Positions 7,218-15,073 of a DNA stretch of 64,000 nt are shown in pieces; within the stretch, counting starts at the first letter, position 1, and each line of letters starts with the position of its first letter. A program made the position numbers and the translations under genes. The DNA comes from Liquorilactobacillus nagelii DSM 13675. Lineage in GTDB: Bacteria > Bacillota > Bacilli > Lactobacillales > Lactobacillaceae. The stretch spans positions 248,001 to 312,000 of the forward strand of contig NZ_CP049304.1 of the NCBI RefSeq assembly GCF_019444005.1. Reading direction: 5' to 3'. The notes under the pieces were generated by a model, which saw nothing but the letters and a program-made list of their open reading frames with translations, ran no database searches and was not told the DNA's origin.

Positions 7218-8710
7218 TTACGATAGATTTATTAAATTTTAAAGGCGAAAGAAGTTCAAATGTAGCAGTTGACCCAGCGCTAATCGGCGATGTTAACAAC
7301 CCGAGTTTCGACGCAATCAATTACGCCATTAACGCACAAAAGAATAGAATCGAGCGTTTTAACTGGTTGGAAGATTATTATGAAGGTAATCAGGACATTT
7401 TCAGACGTCAGTTGAATAGTAGCTTAGGCAAAGCTAATGAAAAAGCTATGACTAATCATGCTAAATACATTACTGACATGAATGTCGGTTTCACGACTGG
7501 TAATCCTATTTCAATCGCTGCTGGTAAAGATAAGGATATTAAGCCAATCCAAGAGCAGCTAGATGATATGGATATCTCAGCACATGATACGGAATTAGAA
7601 AAGGATTTAAGTGTGTACGGCTGCGGTTATGAGTTGCTTTATATCAAGCAAAACAATGGTACACCAGTATTGTCTATTCAGAAGATTGACCCTCGTGGTT
7701 GTGTGCTAGTGACAGATGATACAGTCGATAAAAATTCATTGTTTGGTATTTACTATGTACAAAAGCTTGATTTGCTTGGCAATCCCAACGGTTATTTAAT
7801 TACTGTTTATACTCAGAAAAATATTATTGAGTATCGAACAAGAATTGGCTATGAGTTATCTGACACAAACATTGCTGATGGATATCCGCAAGTTGCTCAA
7901 CATTATTTCGGTGGTGTGCCTTTGATAAGCTACAGAAACAATGAAGAAAAGCAAGGCGATTTCGAGCAAGTAATTAGTTTGATTGATGCATATAACGAGC
8001 TCCAATCAGATCGAATCACTGATAAAAGAAACTTTATTGACGCGTTATTAGTATTGTATGGATTCACTTTAACAGATGAAAAAGGCAACGATATTAACGT
8101 TGATAAAGACCACACGATGATTTATGCACCGCCTAAAACAGGTGATAATGCAGCAGACGTTGAGTGGCTGACTAAAACTTTTGATGAAGATCAGCTTCAA
8201 ACTCTAGTCAAATCAGTCAAAGATGATATCCACCAGATGACTTATGTTCCAAACATGCTAGATGAAAACTTTTCAGGCGTTAGCTCGGGTGAAGCAATGA
8301 AATACAAGCTGTTTGGATTGTATCAACTGTTAGCTACTAAGCAGCGGTATTTAATCCGGGGTATCCGGCAGAGATTACAGTTAATTCAGAATCTACTAGT
8401 TTTCAAGGGACAGTCTTGTGATGCGTCAGGTGCAGTTATTTCAATTAATCCTAACTTGCCTGTCAATATGAGTGACATTATCAATAACATTAAGAATGCT
8501 GACGGAGTAATTCCACAGAAAGTCGCATTAAGCTGGTTGCCTGGTCAAAATGACCCAGATGAAATGATTAAAGAACTTCAACAGGAAAAGGCTGATAATA
8601 TTAAAATGCAAGACAAAATTTTAGGCGGTACAGCACTAACTGAAAACAAGACAATTGACGACAATGGAAACGTGATAGACAAACAGCAGAAATCAGATGA
8701 TGAGTCATGA
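7214..8710 (+). CDS. Phage portal protein (SPP1 gp6-like)
   Basis: A protein of about 495-498 residues of the SPP1-type portal family, with the usual N-terminal region (NRIERFNWLEDYYEGNQDIF) and central crown/stem region (DKRNFIDALLVLYG, NFSGVSSGEAMKYKL). It forms the dodecameric ring at the head vertex through which DNA passes. The start is unclear: GTG 7214 overlaps the terL stop but sits on top of the AGGAGG at 7209-7214, whereas ATA at 7223 lies 8 bases after it. The last 60 residues are charged and low in complexity. It overlaps the next gene by 4 bases. Confidence 0.9.
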   Translation: MITIDLLNFKGERSSNVAVDPALIGDVNNPSFDAINYAINAQKNRIERFNWLEDYYEGNQDIFRRQLNSSLGKANEKAMTNHAKYITDMNVGFTTGNPISIAAGKDKDIKPIQEQLDDMDISAHDTELEKDLSVYGCGYELLYIKQNNGTPVLSIQKIDPRGCVLVTDDTVDKNSLFGIYYVQKLDLLGNPNGYLITVYTQKNIIEYRTRIGYELSDTNIADGYPQVAQHYFGGVPLISYRNNEEKQGDFEQVISLIDAYNELQSDRITDKRNFIDALLVLYGFTLTDEKGNDINVDKDHTMIYAPPKTGDNAADVEWLTKTFDEDQLQTLVKSVKDDIHQMTYVPNMLDENFSGVSSGEAMKYKLFGLYQLLATKQRYLIRGIRQRLQLIQNLLVFKGQSCDASGAVISINPNLPVNMSDIINNIKNADGVIPQKVALSWLPGQNDPDEMIKELQQEKADNIKMQDKILGGTALTENKTIDDNGNVIDKQQKSDDES

Positions 8711-9009
8711 TTAAAGCTGTTTTTTATTTACACAAAAAACATGTAATTGGATATGAAATAACTGGTCACGCTCATTTTGCAATCAGGGGGTCTGACATTG
8801 TCTGCGCGGCTGTTTCAGTTCTTAGTCAAGCAATCACAGCAGAATTAAATAATGCTGTCCTAAACGATTGTGAGGGCATTTCAGTTAGATTGATTGAGCC
8901 TAATGCAAAAAACAGAGTGTTATGTGAAACGTTGATTCACGGACTTAAACAGATTGAAGAACAATATCCTAAGAATCTAAAGGTGGACGTATATGAAACT
9001 CGAAATTAA
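8707..9009 (+). CDS. Phage-encoded Prp-type cysteine protease (prohead protease)
   Basis: A 100-residue protein with the Prp/YsxB fold signature: His21 in GHAHFA and Cys33 in SDIVCAAVSVL, matching the catalytic pair of the ribosomal-processing protease Prp. Host Prp removes the N-terminal LxLQxFA-type extension of ribosomal protein L27 and also processes some phage head proteins. Here the gene sits between portal and minor head protein, and two phage proteins carry L27-like N-termini (scaffold at 11607, major tail protein at 15453). It is probably the phage's own maturation protease. Confidence 0.85.
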   Translation: MIKAVFYLHKKHVIGYEITGHAHFAIRGSDIVCAAVSVLSQAITAELNNAVLNDCEGISVRLIEPNAKNRVLCETLIHGLKQIEEQYPKNLKVDVYETRN

Positions 9010-9148
9010 AGATCAATCAAAGCAATTAGACTCAATCATTAAGTCAATTGGTATTTTCACGATTGTAATTTTAAAAATGCTAGGTTTGATTAGTTTAAGT
9101 TGGAAGCCTTTAGTTGGCGCTTTGATACTTTTGTATTTGTTTCTTTAG
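8993..9148 (+). CDS. Small membrane protein, unknown
   Basis: A 51-residue protein: about 18 charged N-terminal residues (KLEIKDQSKQLD), then two closely spaced hydrophobic segments (GIFTIVILKMLGLI and LVGALILLYLFL). The ATG lies 17 bases before the Prp stop, with AAAGGTGG upstream. No family recognised. It lies among head genes and could be a structural accessory or a superinfection-related membrane protein. Confidence 0.6.
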   Translation: MKLEIKDQSKQLDSIIKSIGIFTIVILKMLGLISLSWKPLVGALILLYLFL

Positions 9149-9158
9149 AGGATAGCAA

Positions 9159-9497
9159 ATGAAAAAAATAAAAATTAATGTTTTAGGTATCGAATACACA
9201 GCTCATTTGGGAGCACTAGAAGAAAACGAACCGAGATTATCAGACTTTGATGGTTTTACGGATACTTCGACTAAGGACATTTATATTGCCAAATTTGAAT
9301 ATGACAATCATTCAATAAAAGACTTGAAAAAACATTCGCACCAAGTTTTGAGGCACGAGATAGTTCATGCTTTTTTATTTGAAAGCGGACTGGATTGTAA
9401 TTCCGATTGGGCTAGGAATGAAGAAATAGTTGATTGGATAGCTTTGCAGTTCCCAAAAATAAATAAGGTATTTGAAAGTTTAAACATCAAAGAATAA
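9159..9497 (+). CDS. Phage zincin-like metallopeptidase
   Basis: A 112-residue protein with a clear HExxH zinc-binding motif (HEIVHAF at residues 66-70), preceded by a strand (TKDIYIAKFEYDN) and followed by an acidic helix (NEEIVDWIALQFPKI) that may supply the third ligand. Small HExxH proteins of this kind recur in the head region of Lactobacillus and Lactococcus phages; their substrate is unknown. AGAGG lies 10 bases upstream. Catalysis is inferred from the motif. Confidence 0.7.
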   Translation: MKKIKINVLGIEYTAHLGALEENEPRLSDFDGFTDTSTKDIYIAKFEYDNHSIKDLKKHSHQVLRHEIVHAFLFESGLDCNSDWARNEEIVDWIALQFPKINKVFESLNIKE

Positions 9498-9511
9498 CGG
9501 AGGTGTGATTA

Positions 9512-10702
9512 TTGGCAGAGAATCAAAAATTAACGTATTGGCAACTGCGTGCAATTCGTAACGAGGAAAAGTCACATGAAGCTGCTAATAGCAAGATACC
9601 AGTAATCACTAACGCCTATATTCGTGCACAAAACTATTTGCAAGGTGAAGTTAAGCAAATATACCGAAAATATTTCAGCAATGGAACGTATACCGAAGCA
9701 CAAGCAGCAGAAATCTTGAATACAACCGTTAGTCCTACCGAGTTAATAACCTTGCGTGCATTAGCCAAGAATATTGCTGATAGCGAGTCAAAGAAACAAG
9801 TTACTGATTATCTATCTGCTTTAGCTGCTAAAGGACGTATCACGCGCTTAGAAGAACTACAGGCTAAGTCATATATAGCAGTTAAACAGGTTTCAAGCGT
9901 GGAAGTACAGGAGTCAACAGATTTGTATACCAAGGTTATTCAACAAGCTTGGAACGAAGCAACTGCTGAGGGAGTAATAGGCGATGTTGGCAAAGATGTG
10001 AAGCTATTTGAAAAAGGTTATGTGCCACAGATTGACGAAAAAACTAAGCAAATTAGTATTCTAAATCCATCTACAGGAAAAGAGATTACTAAAGTTAAAG
10101 CAGTTCCAGATAAAACAATAACAAGCTTTAAAGAGCTATCAGGAAAGTACGTTAAAGCTGCACTTGACACCCCCTTTTATGGGAAGAGTTACTCACAGCG
10201 TATCTGGGGCAACACTGATAAGCTAGCAGCTAGGCTAAAAGAATTGTTTACCACACAACAGATGTCGGGCATGAGTGAACGTGACATGGTCAAGGCATTA
10301 TCTGATGAGTTTGGTAGCGGTATGGCTAATGCTAAGCGGTTAATCAGGACAGAAGCTAATTATTTCCACAACACGACAAAAGTGGCTGGTTGGAAGCAAA
10401 GGAATGTCAAAGAGTTTGAGATAGTGGCAATTCTTGATAATCGGACTTCACAGATATGCCGGCACGCTGATGGAAAAGTTTATCCAGTTAGTGAAGCCGA
10501 GGTGGGAAAGACATTACCACCATTACACGTTTATTGTCGTTCTGTGGCAGTAGTACATTTTGCTAATAGTCCATACACAGGAACACGGACGGCTAACAAT
10601 CCTAACACCGGTAAAACATTTCAAATTGATCAAAGCAAAACCTATCGAGATTGGGAAAAGATTATTAATGATACCAGAAAGAAAAATCAAAGTGGGAGTT
10701 GA
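9512..10702 (+). CDS. Phage minor head protein (SPP1 gp7 / Mu gpF family)
   Basis: A 396-residue protein starting with TTG at 9512 after GGAGGTG. The C-terminal third carries the head-morphogenesis domain: LIRTEANYFHNTTKVAGWK at about 275-293, then a Cys/His cluster (RTSQICRHADGKVY ... PPLHVYCRS, about 315-345). SPP1 gp7 relatives bind the portal and help DNA exit during infection. The long helical N-terminal part is typical. Directly downstream lies an accessory insert rather than the scaffold gene. Confidence 0.88.
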   Translation: MAENQKLTYWQLRAIRNEEKSHEAANSKIPVITNAYIRAQNYLQGEVKQIYRKYFSNGTYTEAQAAEILNTTVSPTELITLRALAKNIADSESKKQVTDYLSALAAKGRITRLEELQAKSYIAVKQVSSVEVQESTDLYTKVIQQAWNEATAEGVIGDVGKDVKLFEKGYVPQIDEKTKQISILNPSTGKEITKVKAVPDKTITSFKELSGKYVKAALDTPFYGKSYSQRIWGNTDKLAARLKELFTTQQMSGMSERDMVKALSDEFGSGMANAKRLIRTEANYFHNTTKVAGWKQRNVKEFEIVAILDNRTSQICRHADGKVYPVSEAEVGKTLPPLHVYCRSVAVVHFANSPYTGTRTANNPNTGKTFQIDQSKTYRDWEKIINDTRKKNQSGS

Positions 10703-10706
10703 TAAT

Positions 10707-10763
10707 ATGCGCTTAACGTTACTGTGTTTGCTATTTTGGGTGCTTGTGTTTTTAGCAATATAG
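10707..10763 (+). CDS. Possible 18-residue hydrophobic peptide
   Basis: An ATG with GGGAG 8 bases upstream begins an 18-residue, almost wholly hydrophobic peptide (LTLLCLLFWVLVFLAI) that ends at the ribosome binding site of the next gene. It would be a single membrane helix. It could equally be a translational spacer, so confidence is low. Confidence 0.35.
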   Translation: MRLTLLCLLFWVLVFLAI

Positions 10764-10774
10764 GAGGCTTAGCT

Positions 10775-10993
10775 ATGCACAAAAGAGCTAGAAACCATAA
10801 AACCAAGGTGGCTTATGAGGAATTAAGAAAGGAATGGCTCAAAGCTGGGGACGTATGGGCTTTGCCTATTGTTGAAGATTACAAAGGTGGGTCTGAAAGC
10901 TATGAACCACAAGGCAAACGTGAAGCTAGAAAGAATGTTGTTATAGGGCTGTTTTACTATAAGTCGAGCAATTTTAACGAGTTGCATTTTTAA
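10775..10993 (+). CDS. Small basic phage protein, unknown
   Basis: A 72-residue protein starting at ATG 10775, 8 bases after AGGAGG at 10761-10766. The N-terminus is strongly basic (HKRARNHKTK) and the rest mixed. No family recognised. It lies between the minor head gene and the DUF2829 gene and has its own strong ribosome binding site, so the three small genes here look like an accessory insert. Confidence 0.6.
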   Translation: MHKRARNHKTKVAYEELRKEWLKAGDVWALPIVEDYKGGSESYEPQGKREARKNVVIGLFYYKSSNFNELHF

Positions 10994-11012
10994 TCTATAG
11001 GAGGCTGTTAAA

Positions 11013-11435
11013 ATGACTAAAAAATATGAAGTAGTTGATATTGCAGAATTAAAAGAAAAAATTGAGCAATTAGCAACAGACTTAGATACCACAAACGTAG
11101 CGGTTTCACGACTTATAGATGACAACGCCAAATCTAATCAATCCTTAGCACAAAAAGTTATAGAATCAGCTGCAACAAAAACAGAGAATATGAATTTTGG
11201 TGAAGCACTAGAAGCCGTAAAGAATGGCAAAAAAATTGCTCGCAAAGGTTGGAATGGTAAAGGACAGTACGTTTTTCTAATTGAGGGTATGGAATTAACT
11301 GAATTTATCGTTAAAAATAAATTGGGCGACTTTGCAACTGGAGTATTAGCAATTAAGACGTCTAATGGCATAACTCAAGTAGGCTGGCTTGCAAGTCAAA
11401 CGGATATGCTAGCTAGTGATTGGTATATAGTTTAA
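11013..11435 (+). CDS. DUF2829 (Tad2-like) protein with N-terminal helical extension; candidate anti-Thoeris protein
   Basis: A 140-residue protein with AGGAGG upstream. Residues 60-140 are a full DUF2829 domain: MNFGEALEAVKNGKKIARKG, then WNGKGQYVFLI, an IKTSNG strand, and the terminal WLASQTDMLASDWYIV. DUF2829 is the domain of Tad2, a phage protein that traps the signalling molecule made by Thoeris immune systems. Residues 1-58 are an extra heptad-like helical segment (IAELKEKIEQLATDLDTTN), not part of the usual short Tad2. Anti-Thoeris function is inferred from the family; many DUF2829 proteins are untested. Confidence 0.85.
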   Translation: MTKKYEVVDIAELKEKIEQLATDLDTTNVAVSRLIDDNAKSNQSLAQKVIESAATKTENMNFGEALEAVKNGKKIARKGWNGKGQYVFLIEGMELTEFIVKNKLGDFATGVLAIKTSNGITQVGWLASQTDMLASDWYIV

Positions 11436-11441
11436 TTATCT

Positions 11442-11457
11442 TGACCCGAGTAGGTCA
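11442..11457 (+). other. Hairpin after DUF2829 gene
   Basis: TGACC-CGAGTA-GGTCA forms a 5-bp stem right after the DUF2829 stop. It has no T-tract, so it is not an obvious terminator. It opens a 170-base gene-free stretch before the scaffold gene. Confidence 0.45.
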
Positions 11458-11480
11458 CTAAACTGCTTAAATTAAATAGC

Positions 11481-11589
11481 ATGCGTGGGTCTGCTGAAGA
11501 TACCACGATTAAATTAGCACAATGTGTGGGGCTTAATTGCAATGCATGGGGTGCTTTTTTTGTGGCCTGAATTAACAGAAATGCGTGGG
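11481..11589 (+). repeat. Four direct copies of ATGYRTGGG on a ~20-bp grid
   Basis: Copies lie at 11481-11489 (ATGCGTGGG), 11522-11530 (ATGTGTGGG), 11542-11550 (ATGCATGGG) and 11581-11589 (ATGCGTGGG). The starts are 41, 20 and 39 bases apart, close to multiples of 20 or two helical turns. They fill the only gene-free stretch inside the head module; the last copy ends 17 bases before the scaffold start. Local pairing (CGTGG/CCACG, AGCAC/GTGCT followed by T7) suggests the RNA also folds. Function unknown. Confidence 0.7.
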
Positions 11590-11606
11590 CGAAAGGAGTT
11601 TTTACA

Positions 11607-12269
11607 ATGAAAAAGCTACTAAAGATGAATTTACAAATGTTTGCTGAGGGTGATGGCCCTCAAGGCGGAGGAGATCCAGCACCTGTTGACCCAACACCGG
11701 TAGATCCTAAGCCTAATGATCCCAACCCAGCTGGCCCTAAGCCTAATGATCCGGCACCAAAGCCGTTTAAGTCATTTGCTGATGAAAAAGAATTGCAAGC
11801 CTATACTGATAAGCTAATTCAGAGTGCAATTAAGACTCACGATGAGAAGAAAGCTATCGAAGGGCGGCAGAAGAAGTCTTATGAGAAAATGACTGACTTG
11901 GAAAAAGCACATTATGACAAAGAACAGCTTCAAAAACAGCTAGCCGAGTCACAAACTCACGCTAAGGTGGTTGAAAATCGTGCGAAGATTACTGAGCGAT
12001 TAGGCTCAGATGATTTGCCGACTGGCTTAATCAGTGTATTTAGTGAAGGCGTGTTAGCTAATGATGAACAGCTTGAAGAAGCTTACAAGAACGTGTCTAA
12101 GGTGTTCACTGAAAGCTTACAAAAAGCTATCGACAAGCGGATTGCTGGTTCAAGTACAACAGTTACCAGCGGAGCAAACGGGGCAAAGAAATCTGAGGGA
12201 GCAACAGTCGCAGAACAGTTCAATAAACAACAGCAGCCTATTAAAACAAACTTTTGGGCTACTAAATAA
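11607..12269 (+). CDS. Phage scaffold protein with Prp-cleavage-like N-terminus
   Basis: A 220-residue protein after AAAGGAG. The first 14 residues, MKKLLKMNLQMFAE, closely copy the L27-type extension cut by Prp (LNLQFFA). A Pro/Asp-rich linker with repeated PVDP/PNDP units follows (about 20-48), then a long charged helical region (about 50-190), typical of scaffolds that direct capsid assembly and are removed afterwards. It lies directly before the decoration and capsid genes. Cleavage after the FA pair would be by the phage Prp at 8707 or host Prp. Confidence 0.85.
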   Translation: MKKLLKMNLQMFAEGDGPQGGGDPAPVDPTPVDPKPNDPNPAGPKPNDPAPKPFKSFADEKELQAYTDKLIQSAIKTHDEKKAIEGRQKKSYEKMTDLEKAHYDKEQLQKQLAESQTHAKVVENRAKITERLGSDDLPTGLISVFSEGVLANDEQLEEAYKNVSKVFTESLQKAIDKRIAGSSTTVTSGANGAKKSEGATVAEQFNKQQQPIKTNFWATK

Positions 12270-12282
12270 GGAGGAATTTTAA

Positions 12283-12624
12283 ATGGCTTATGTAAAAGCA
12301 ACAGAAACAGTTAATGAAACTAACTTTTTAGCTTCAGAAAAATTTGTATCTTTTCCACGTCAAGTGGATTCAACTAGCTATGCAGTAACAACAGATGGTC
12401 GTGGGCACAAAGTTATCCCAGCGGGTACTGTTTATCCAACTAACGATGCTAGTGCAGAGGGCGTGACAATTGATGAAGTTGACGTAACTAATGGTGCACA
12501 ACCTGTTGGTGTTATCGTTGATGGATTCATTTATGGTAAGAAGTTGCCAGTTGAACCCGCGACAGCTGCTATTACTGCATTGAAACGGATCACGTTTGTT
12601 GATGAAACTGTATCAGCAGGCTAA
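12283..12624 (+). CDS. Putative head decoration/stabilising protein
   Basis: A 113-residue, Thr/Val-rich beta protein (VIPAGTVYPTNDASAEGVTIDEVDVTNGAQPVGVIVDGFI) just before the capsid gene, with AAGGAGG upstream. Size, composition and position match capsid-decoration proteins that bind the outer shell. There are no catalytic motifs. The assignment rests mainly on position and on a recalled pattern of lambda gpD-like proteins in this class of phage. Confidence 0.6.
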   Translation: MAYVKATETVNETNFLASEKFVSFPRQVDSTSYAVTTDGRGHKVIPAGTVYPTNDASAEGVTIDEVDVTNGAQPVGVIVDGFIYGKKLPVEPATAAITALKRITFVDETVSAG

Positions 12625-12646
12625 TTAAAAAAGGAGGAATGTTTAA

Positions 12647-13657
12647 ATGACAACAATTGGAGATTTATTTTCACAACATGATTTAATTGACTATTCTTTG
12701 AATCGTCAATATCCTGTATTACTCGGAGATAGCCTATTTGAACCAAAAAAGGTTAATTCACTAACAGTAGATGTTCTTAATCGTCAAAATCGTGTTCCAG
12801 TTATTGCTTCGGTGGCAGCATTTGATGCAGAAGCTGAGATTGGTAGCCGTGAAGCATCTAAAAAGGTAGAGGAACTTGCATTAATCAAGCGTAAAATGAA
12901 GATTTCAGAAAAAGATTTATACGCAATGCTCAACCCACGTACACCCGCTGAATTAACATATCTCAAGAGCCATGTATTCAATGATTTTGATGTCCTTAAT
13001 CAAGGAATTCTTGCTCGTGTTGAAAAGATGACATTCGATGTTCTTTCAACAGGTAAAACAATCCTAGCCGATGAAAACAATAAGCTGAACATTTCACTTG
13101 ATTATGGTGTTCCTGCTGCGCACCAAGAGGCTTTATCAGGTACATCTCTGTGGGATACAGATACTGCTGATATTATAAAGGATATTACACGCTGGTGTGA
13201 TGCTTTAGATGTCACTCCTACTCGTGCTTTAACAAGTCGAAAGGTATATCGTGCAATTACTACTAATGCAAAGGTATTGCAAGCAGTATTTGGTACTTCA
13301 ACACGTGCTCTTGGCCAAGCTGAATTCGATCAATTCATGCAGTTACAAGGTTTACCAATCATTCGCACATACGACCAAAAGTACAAGGATGGTTCGGGCA
13401 ATTCATACCGTTATTTCCCTGAAAACCGTATTGTGTTGATGAATGACGACCCATTGGGCAACAAATTATTTGGACCTACTCCAGAAGAACTTGCTCAATT
13501 TAATGGAGATGTGCAGTTAAACTCTGTTGGAAACGTTTATGACATGATTTACACAGAAGATAAAGACCCAGTCATCACATGGGAAAAGGCCTCTGCCGTT
13601 GCATTGCCAGCTTTTGCCGCTGCTGATGAAGTGTTCCAAGCACAAGTTTTAGCCTAA
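12647..13657 (+). CDS. Phage major capsid protein (gpE family)
   Basis: A 336-residue protein after AAGGAGG. It matches the lambda gpE/major capsid protein E family in length and layout: N-terminal LNRQNRVPVIASVAAFDAEAEIGSR, central LTYLKSHVFNDFDVLNQG, and C-terminal domain with RTYDQKYKDGSGNSYRYFPENRIVLM. It builds the icosahedral shell of the HK97 fold. There is no N-terminal delta domain, consistent with the separate scaffold upstream. Codon use is smooth, as expected for a highly expressed protein. Confidence 0.9.
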   Translation: MTTIGDLFSQHDLIDYSLNRQYPVLLGDSLFEPKKVNSLTVDVLNRQNRVPVIASVAAFDAEAEIGSREASKKVEELALIKRKMKISEKDLYAMLNPRTPAELTYLKSHVFNDFDVLNQGILARVEKMTFDVLSTGKTILADENNKLNISLDYGVPAAHQEALSGTSLWDTDTADIIKDITRWCDALDVTPTRALTSRKVYRAITTNAKVLQAVFGTSTRALGQAEFDQFMQLQGLPIIRTYDQKYKDGSGNSYRYFPENRIVLMNDDPLGNKLFGPTPEELAQFNGDVQLNSVGNVYDMIYTEDKDPVITWEKASAVALPAFAAADEVFQAQVLA

Positions 13658-13669
13658 GAGGTGTTTTAA

Positions 13670-13822
13670 ATGAAAGTTAAAGTTAAAGGTATGCCTGTTA
13701 GGCATAACGGTAAACGTTATAAAAAGAATGAGGAGCTTGTCATTGAGCAAAAGCATTTCAATGATGAGCTTTTTGTTTGCCTTGATTCAGGCAAGAAAGA
13801 AAAACAGCCAGCCAAAAAATAG
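13670..13822 (+). CDS. Small basic head-region protein
   Basis: A 50-residue, lysine-rich protein (VRHNGKRYKKNEELVIEQKHF) starting at ATG 13670 after AAGAGGTG. It lies between the capsid and connector genes. Short proteins of this type (a KVKGxxVRHNGKxYxxGE start) occupy the same place in many Lactobacillus phages. Function unknown. Confidence 0.65.
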   Translation: MKVKVKGMPVRHNGKRYKKNEELVIEQKHFNDELFVCLDSGKKEKQPAKK

Positions 13823-13834
13823 AGGTGATTGTTT

Positions 13835-14173
13835 ATGCCAGCACCAAGTCCGCCAGACAAGGCGGGGCAACTTACTAAGTTGTATGCACGATTAGGAGTG
13901 ACTACTGATTCAGACGATGCAGTAGTTGTCTCGGATATGTTTGACGATGCTATCCAGATGTGTCTTGACTACACCAACCGCGCTGATTTCACTACGCCAA
14001 TCTTGATTCAGGCTAAACGATTAGCGATTGTCATGTATAACCAACAGGCTGATGAGGGCGAAACTGCTCGGTCAGAAGGTGGTGTGTCACAGACGTTTGA
14101 AACAGGCATTCCAGCCAATATTATAGCTGCACTTACACCATATCGAGTTGGTAAAGTGAGGGGATTTTCATGA
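13835..14173 (+). CDS. Head-tail connector protein (gp6-like)
   Basis: A 112-residue, helical protein. ATG 13835 has AGAGGTG 7 bases upstream, better than the TTG at 13829. Pattern and position match head-tail connector proteins of the HK97 gp6/SPP1 gp15 type, which form a ring under the portal (KLYARLGVTTDSDDAVVVSDMFDDAIQMCLDYTNR). Overlaps the next gene by 4 bases (ATGA). Confidence 0.75.
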   Translation: MPAPSPPDKAGQLTKLYARLGVTTDSDDAVVVSDMFDDAIQMCLDYTNRADFTTPILIQAKRLAIVMYNQQADEGETARSEGGVSQTFETGIPANIIAALTPYRVGKVRGFS

Positions 14174-14529
14174 GATTAAGGTTCGGAGATTTAACTACCG
14201 TCTATGTTAGAAAGCCACAGCAGACAGTTGACAATGAGGGCAATATCATCACAGGCGGTTGGTCAGATCCAATTGAAATCAAAATGAATGTTCAGAGTGC
14301 CGGTGGCCAAGTTAATGCACAGGTGTGGGGCAAACAGCTTAAATACATTAAGTCATGCAAGTACCAAGGCAATGTGCTTAACGAAAACGAAAGTGAAAAC
14401 TGGGGTGTTTGCTTAAATGTAGTCAAAACTGATGAGCCAGACTATCTAATCAATCAAGTCCAGACGTATTCAACTCATAAAAATATCACACTTGAAAAAC
14501 GTGACCAGGGGAGTGACGACGATGGCTGA
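14170..14529 (+). CDS. Head closure protein
   Basis: A 119-residue, beta-rich protein in the position of the head-closure (SPP1 gp16-like) protein, between the connector and the gp10-type protein. The stretch TVYVRKPQQTVDNEGNIITG and the later KYQGN resemble this group. It would plug or join the connector to the tail. Overlaps both neighbours. Confidence 0.7.
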   Translation: MRLRFGDLTTVYVRKPQQTVDNEGNIITGGWSDPIEIKMNVQSAGGQVNAQVWGKQLKYIKSCKYQGNVLNENESENWGVCLNVVKTDEPDYLINQVQTYSTHKNITLEKRDQGSDDDG

Positions 14530-15070
14530 TATTGAGATTAAAGGGCTAGATAGTTTGAAAGCTAAATTGCAAAAGCTACCTAGCATTTTTCATGATTCTA
14601 TCTGGGATGGCGCTTTTGATGTAGCTGAGAAAGCTGAGGGCTATGCAGTTAAAGAGCTTCAATCATCTGTTAAACATGGCACTGGTGAATTAGCACGTAG
14701 CTTGAAGTATGAAGTTGTTGAAAAAGATGGCAAGATAGTTGGTCGTGTTTGGACAGACGACAAGATTGGGGTTTTTAGAGAATTAGGAACTGGTCTTGTT
14801 GGACAAGAATCACCTAAAAAACTGCCTGATGGATTTGAGCCGTCGTATCGACAGACACCGTGGTTTATTCCAGCTGACAAAGTAGATGTTGATTTAAATG
14901 CTATCTATGGCATGCCTAAGATTGTCATAAAAGGTAAGACATATTATCGCACCAAAGGACAACCGGCACGGCAATTTTTAACACCGGCTATTGATCAGAC
15001 GTCCGATGAAGCTGACCAGATTGTTGTTAATCGAATTAACACAGCTTTGCATAACAAGTTGGGGGGTTAG
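14522..15070 (+). CDS. HK97 gp10-like tail-joining protein
   Basis: A 182-residue protein. ATG 14522 overlaps the previous stop and follows GGGGAGTGACG. It has HK97 gp10 family features: IKGLDSLKAKLQKLP, then helical AEKAEGYAVKELQSS, VKHGTGELARSL, and a final 'PARQFLTPAIDQ' segment. Members are small tail or head-tail joining proteins. Confidence 0.82.
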   Translation: MADIEIKGLDSLKAKLQKLPSIFHDSIWDGAFDVAEKAEGYAVKELQSSVKHGTGELARSLKYEVVEKDGKIVGRVWTDDKIGVFRELGTGLVGQESPKKLPDGFEPSYRQTPWFIPADKVDVDLNAIYGMPKIVIKGKTYYRTKGQPARQFLTPAIDQTSDEADQIVVNRINTALHNKLGG

Positions 15071-15073
15071 CAG

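Noticed and set aside
11481..11570. A 29-codon open frame starting at the first ATGCGTGGG repeat
   Set aside because: No ribosome binding site, and it spans the repeats and a terminator-like T-run; better explained by the repeat array.
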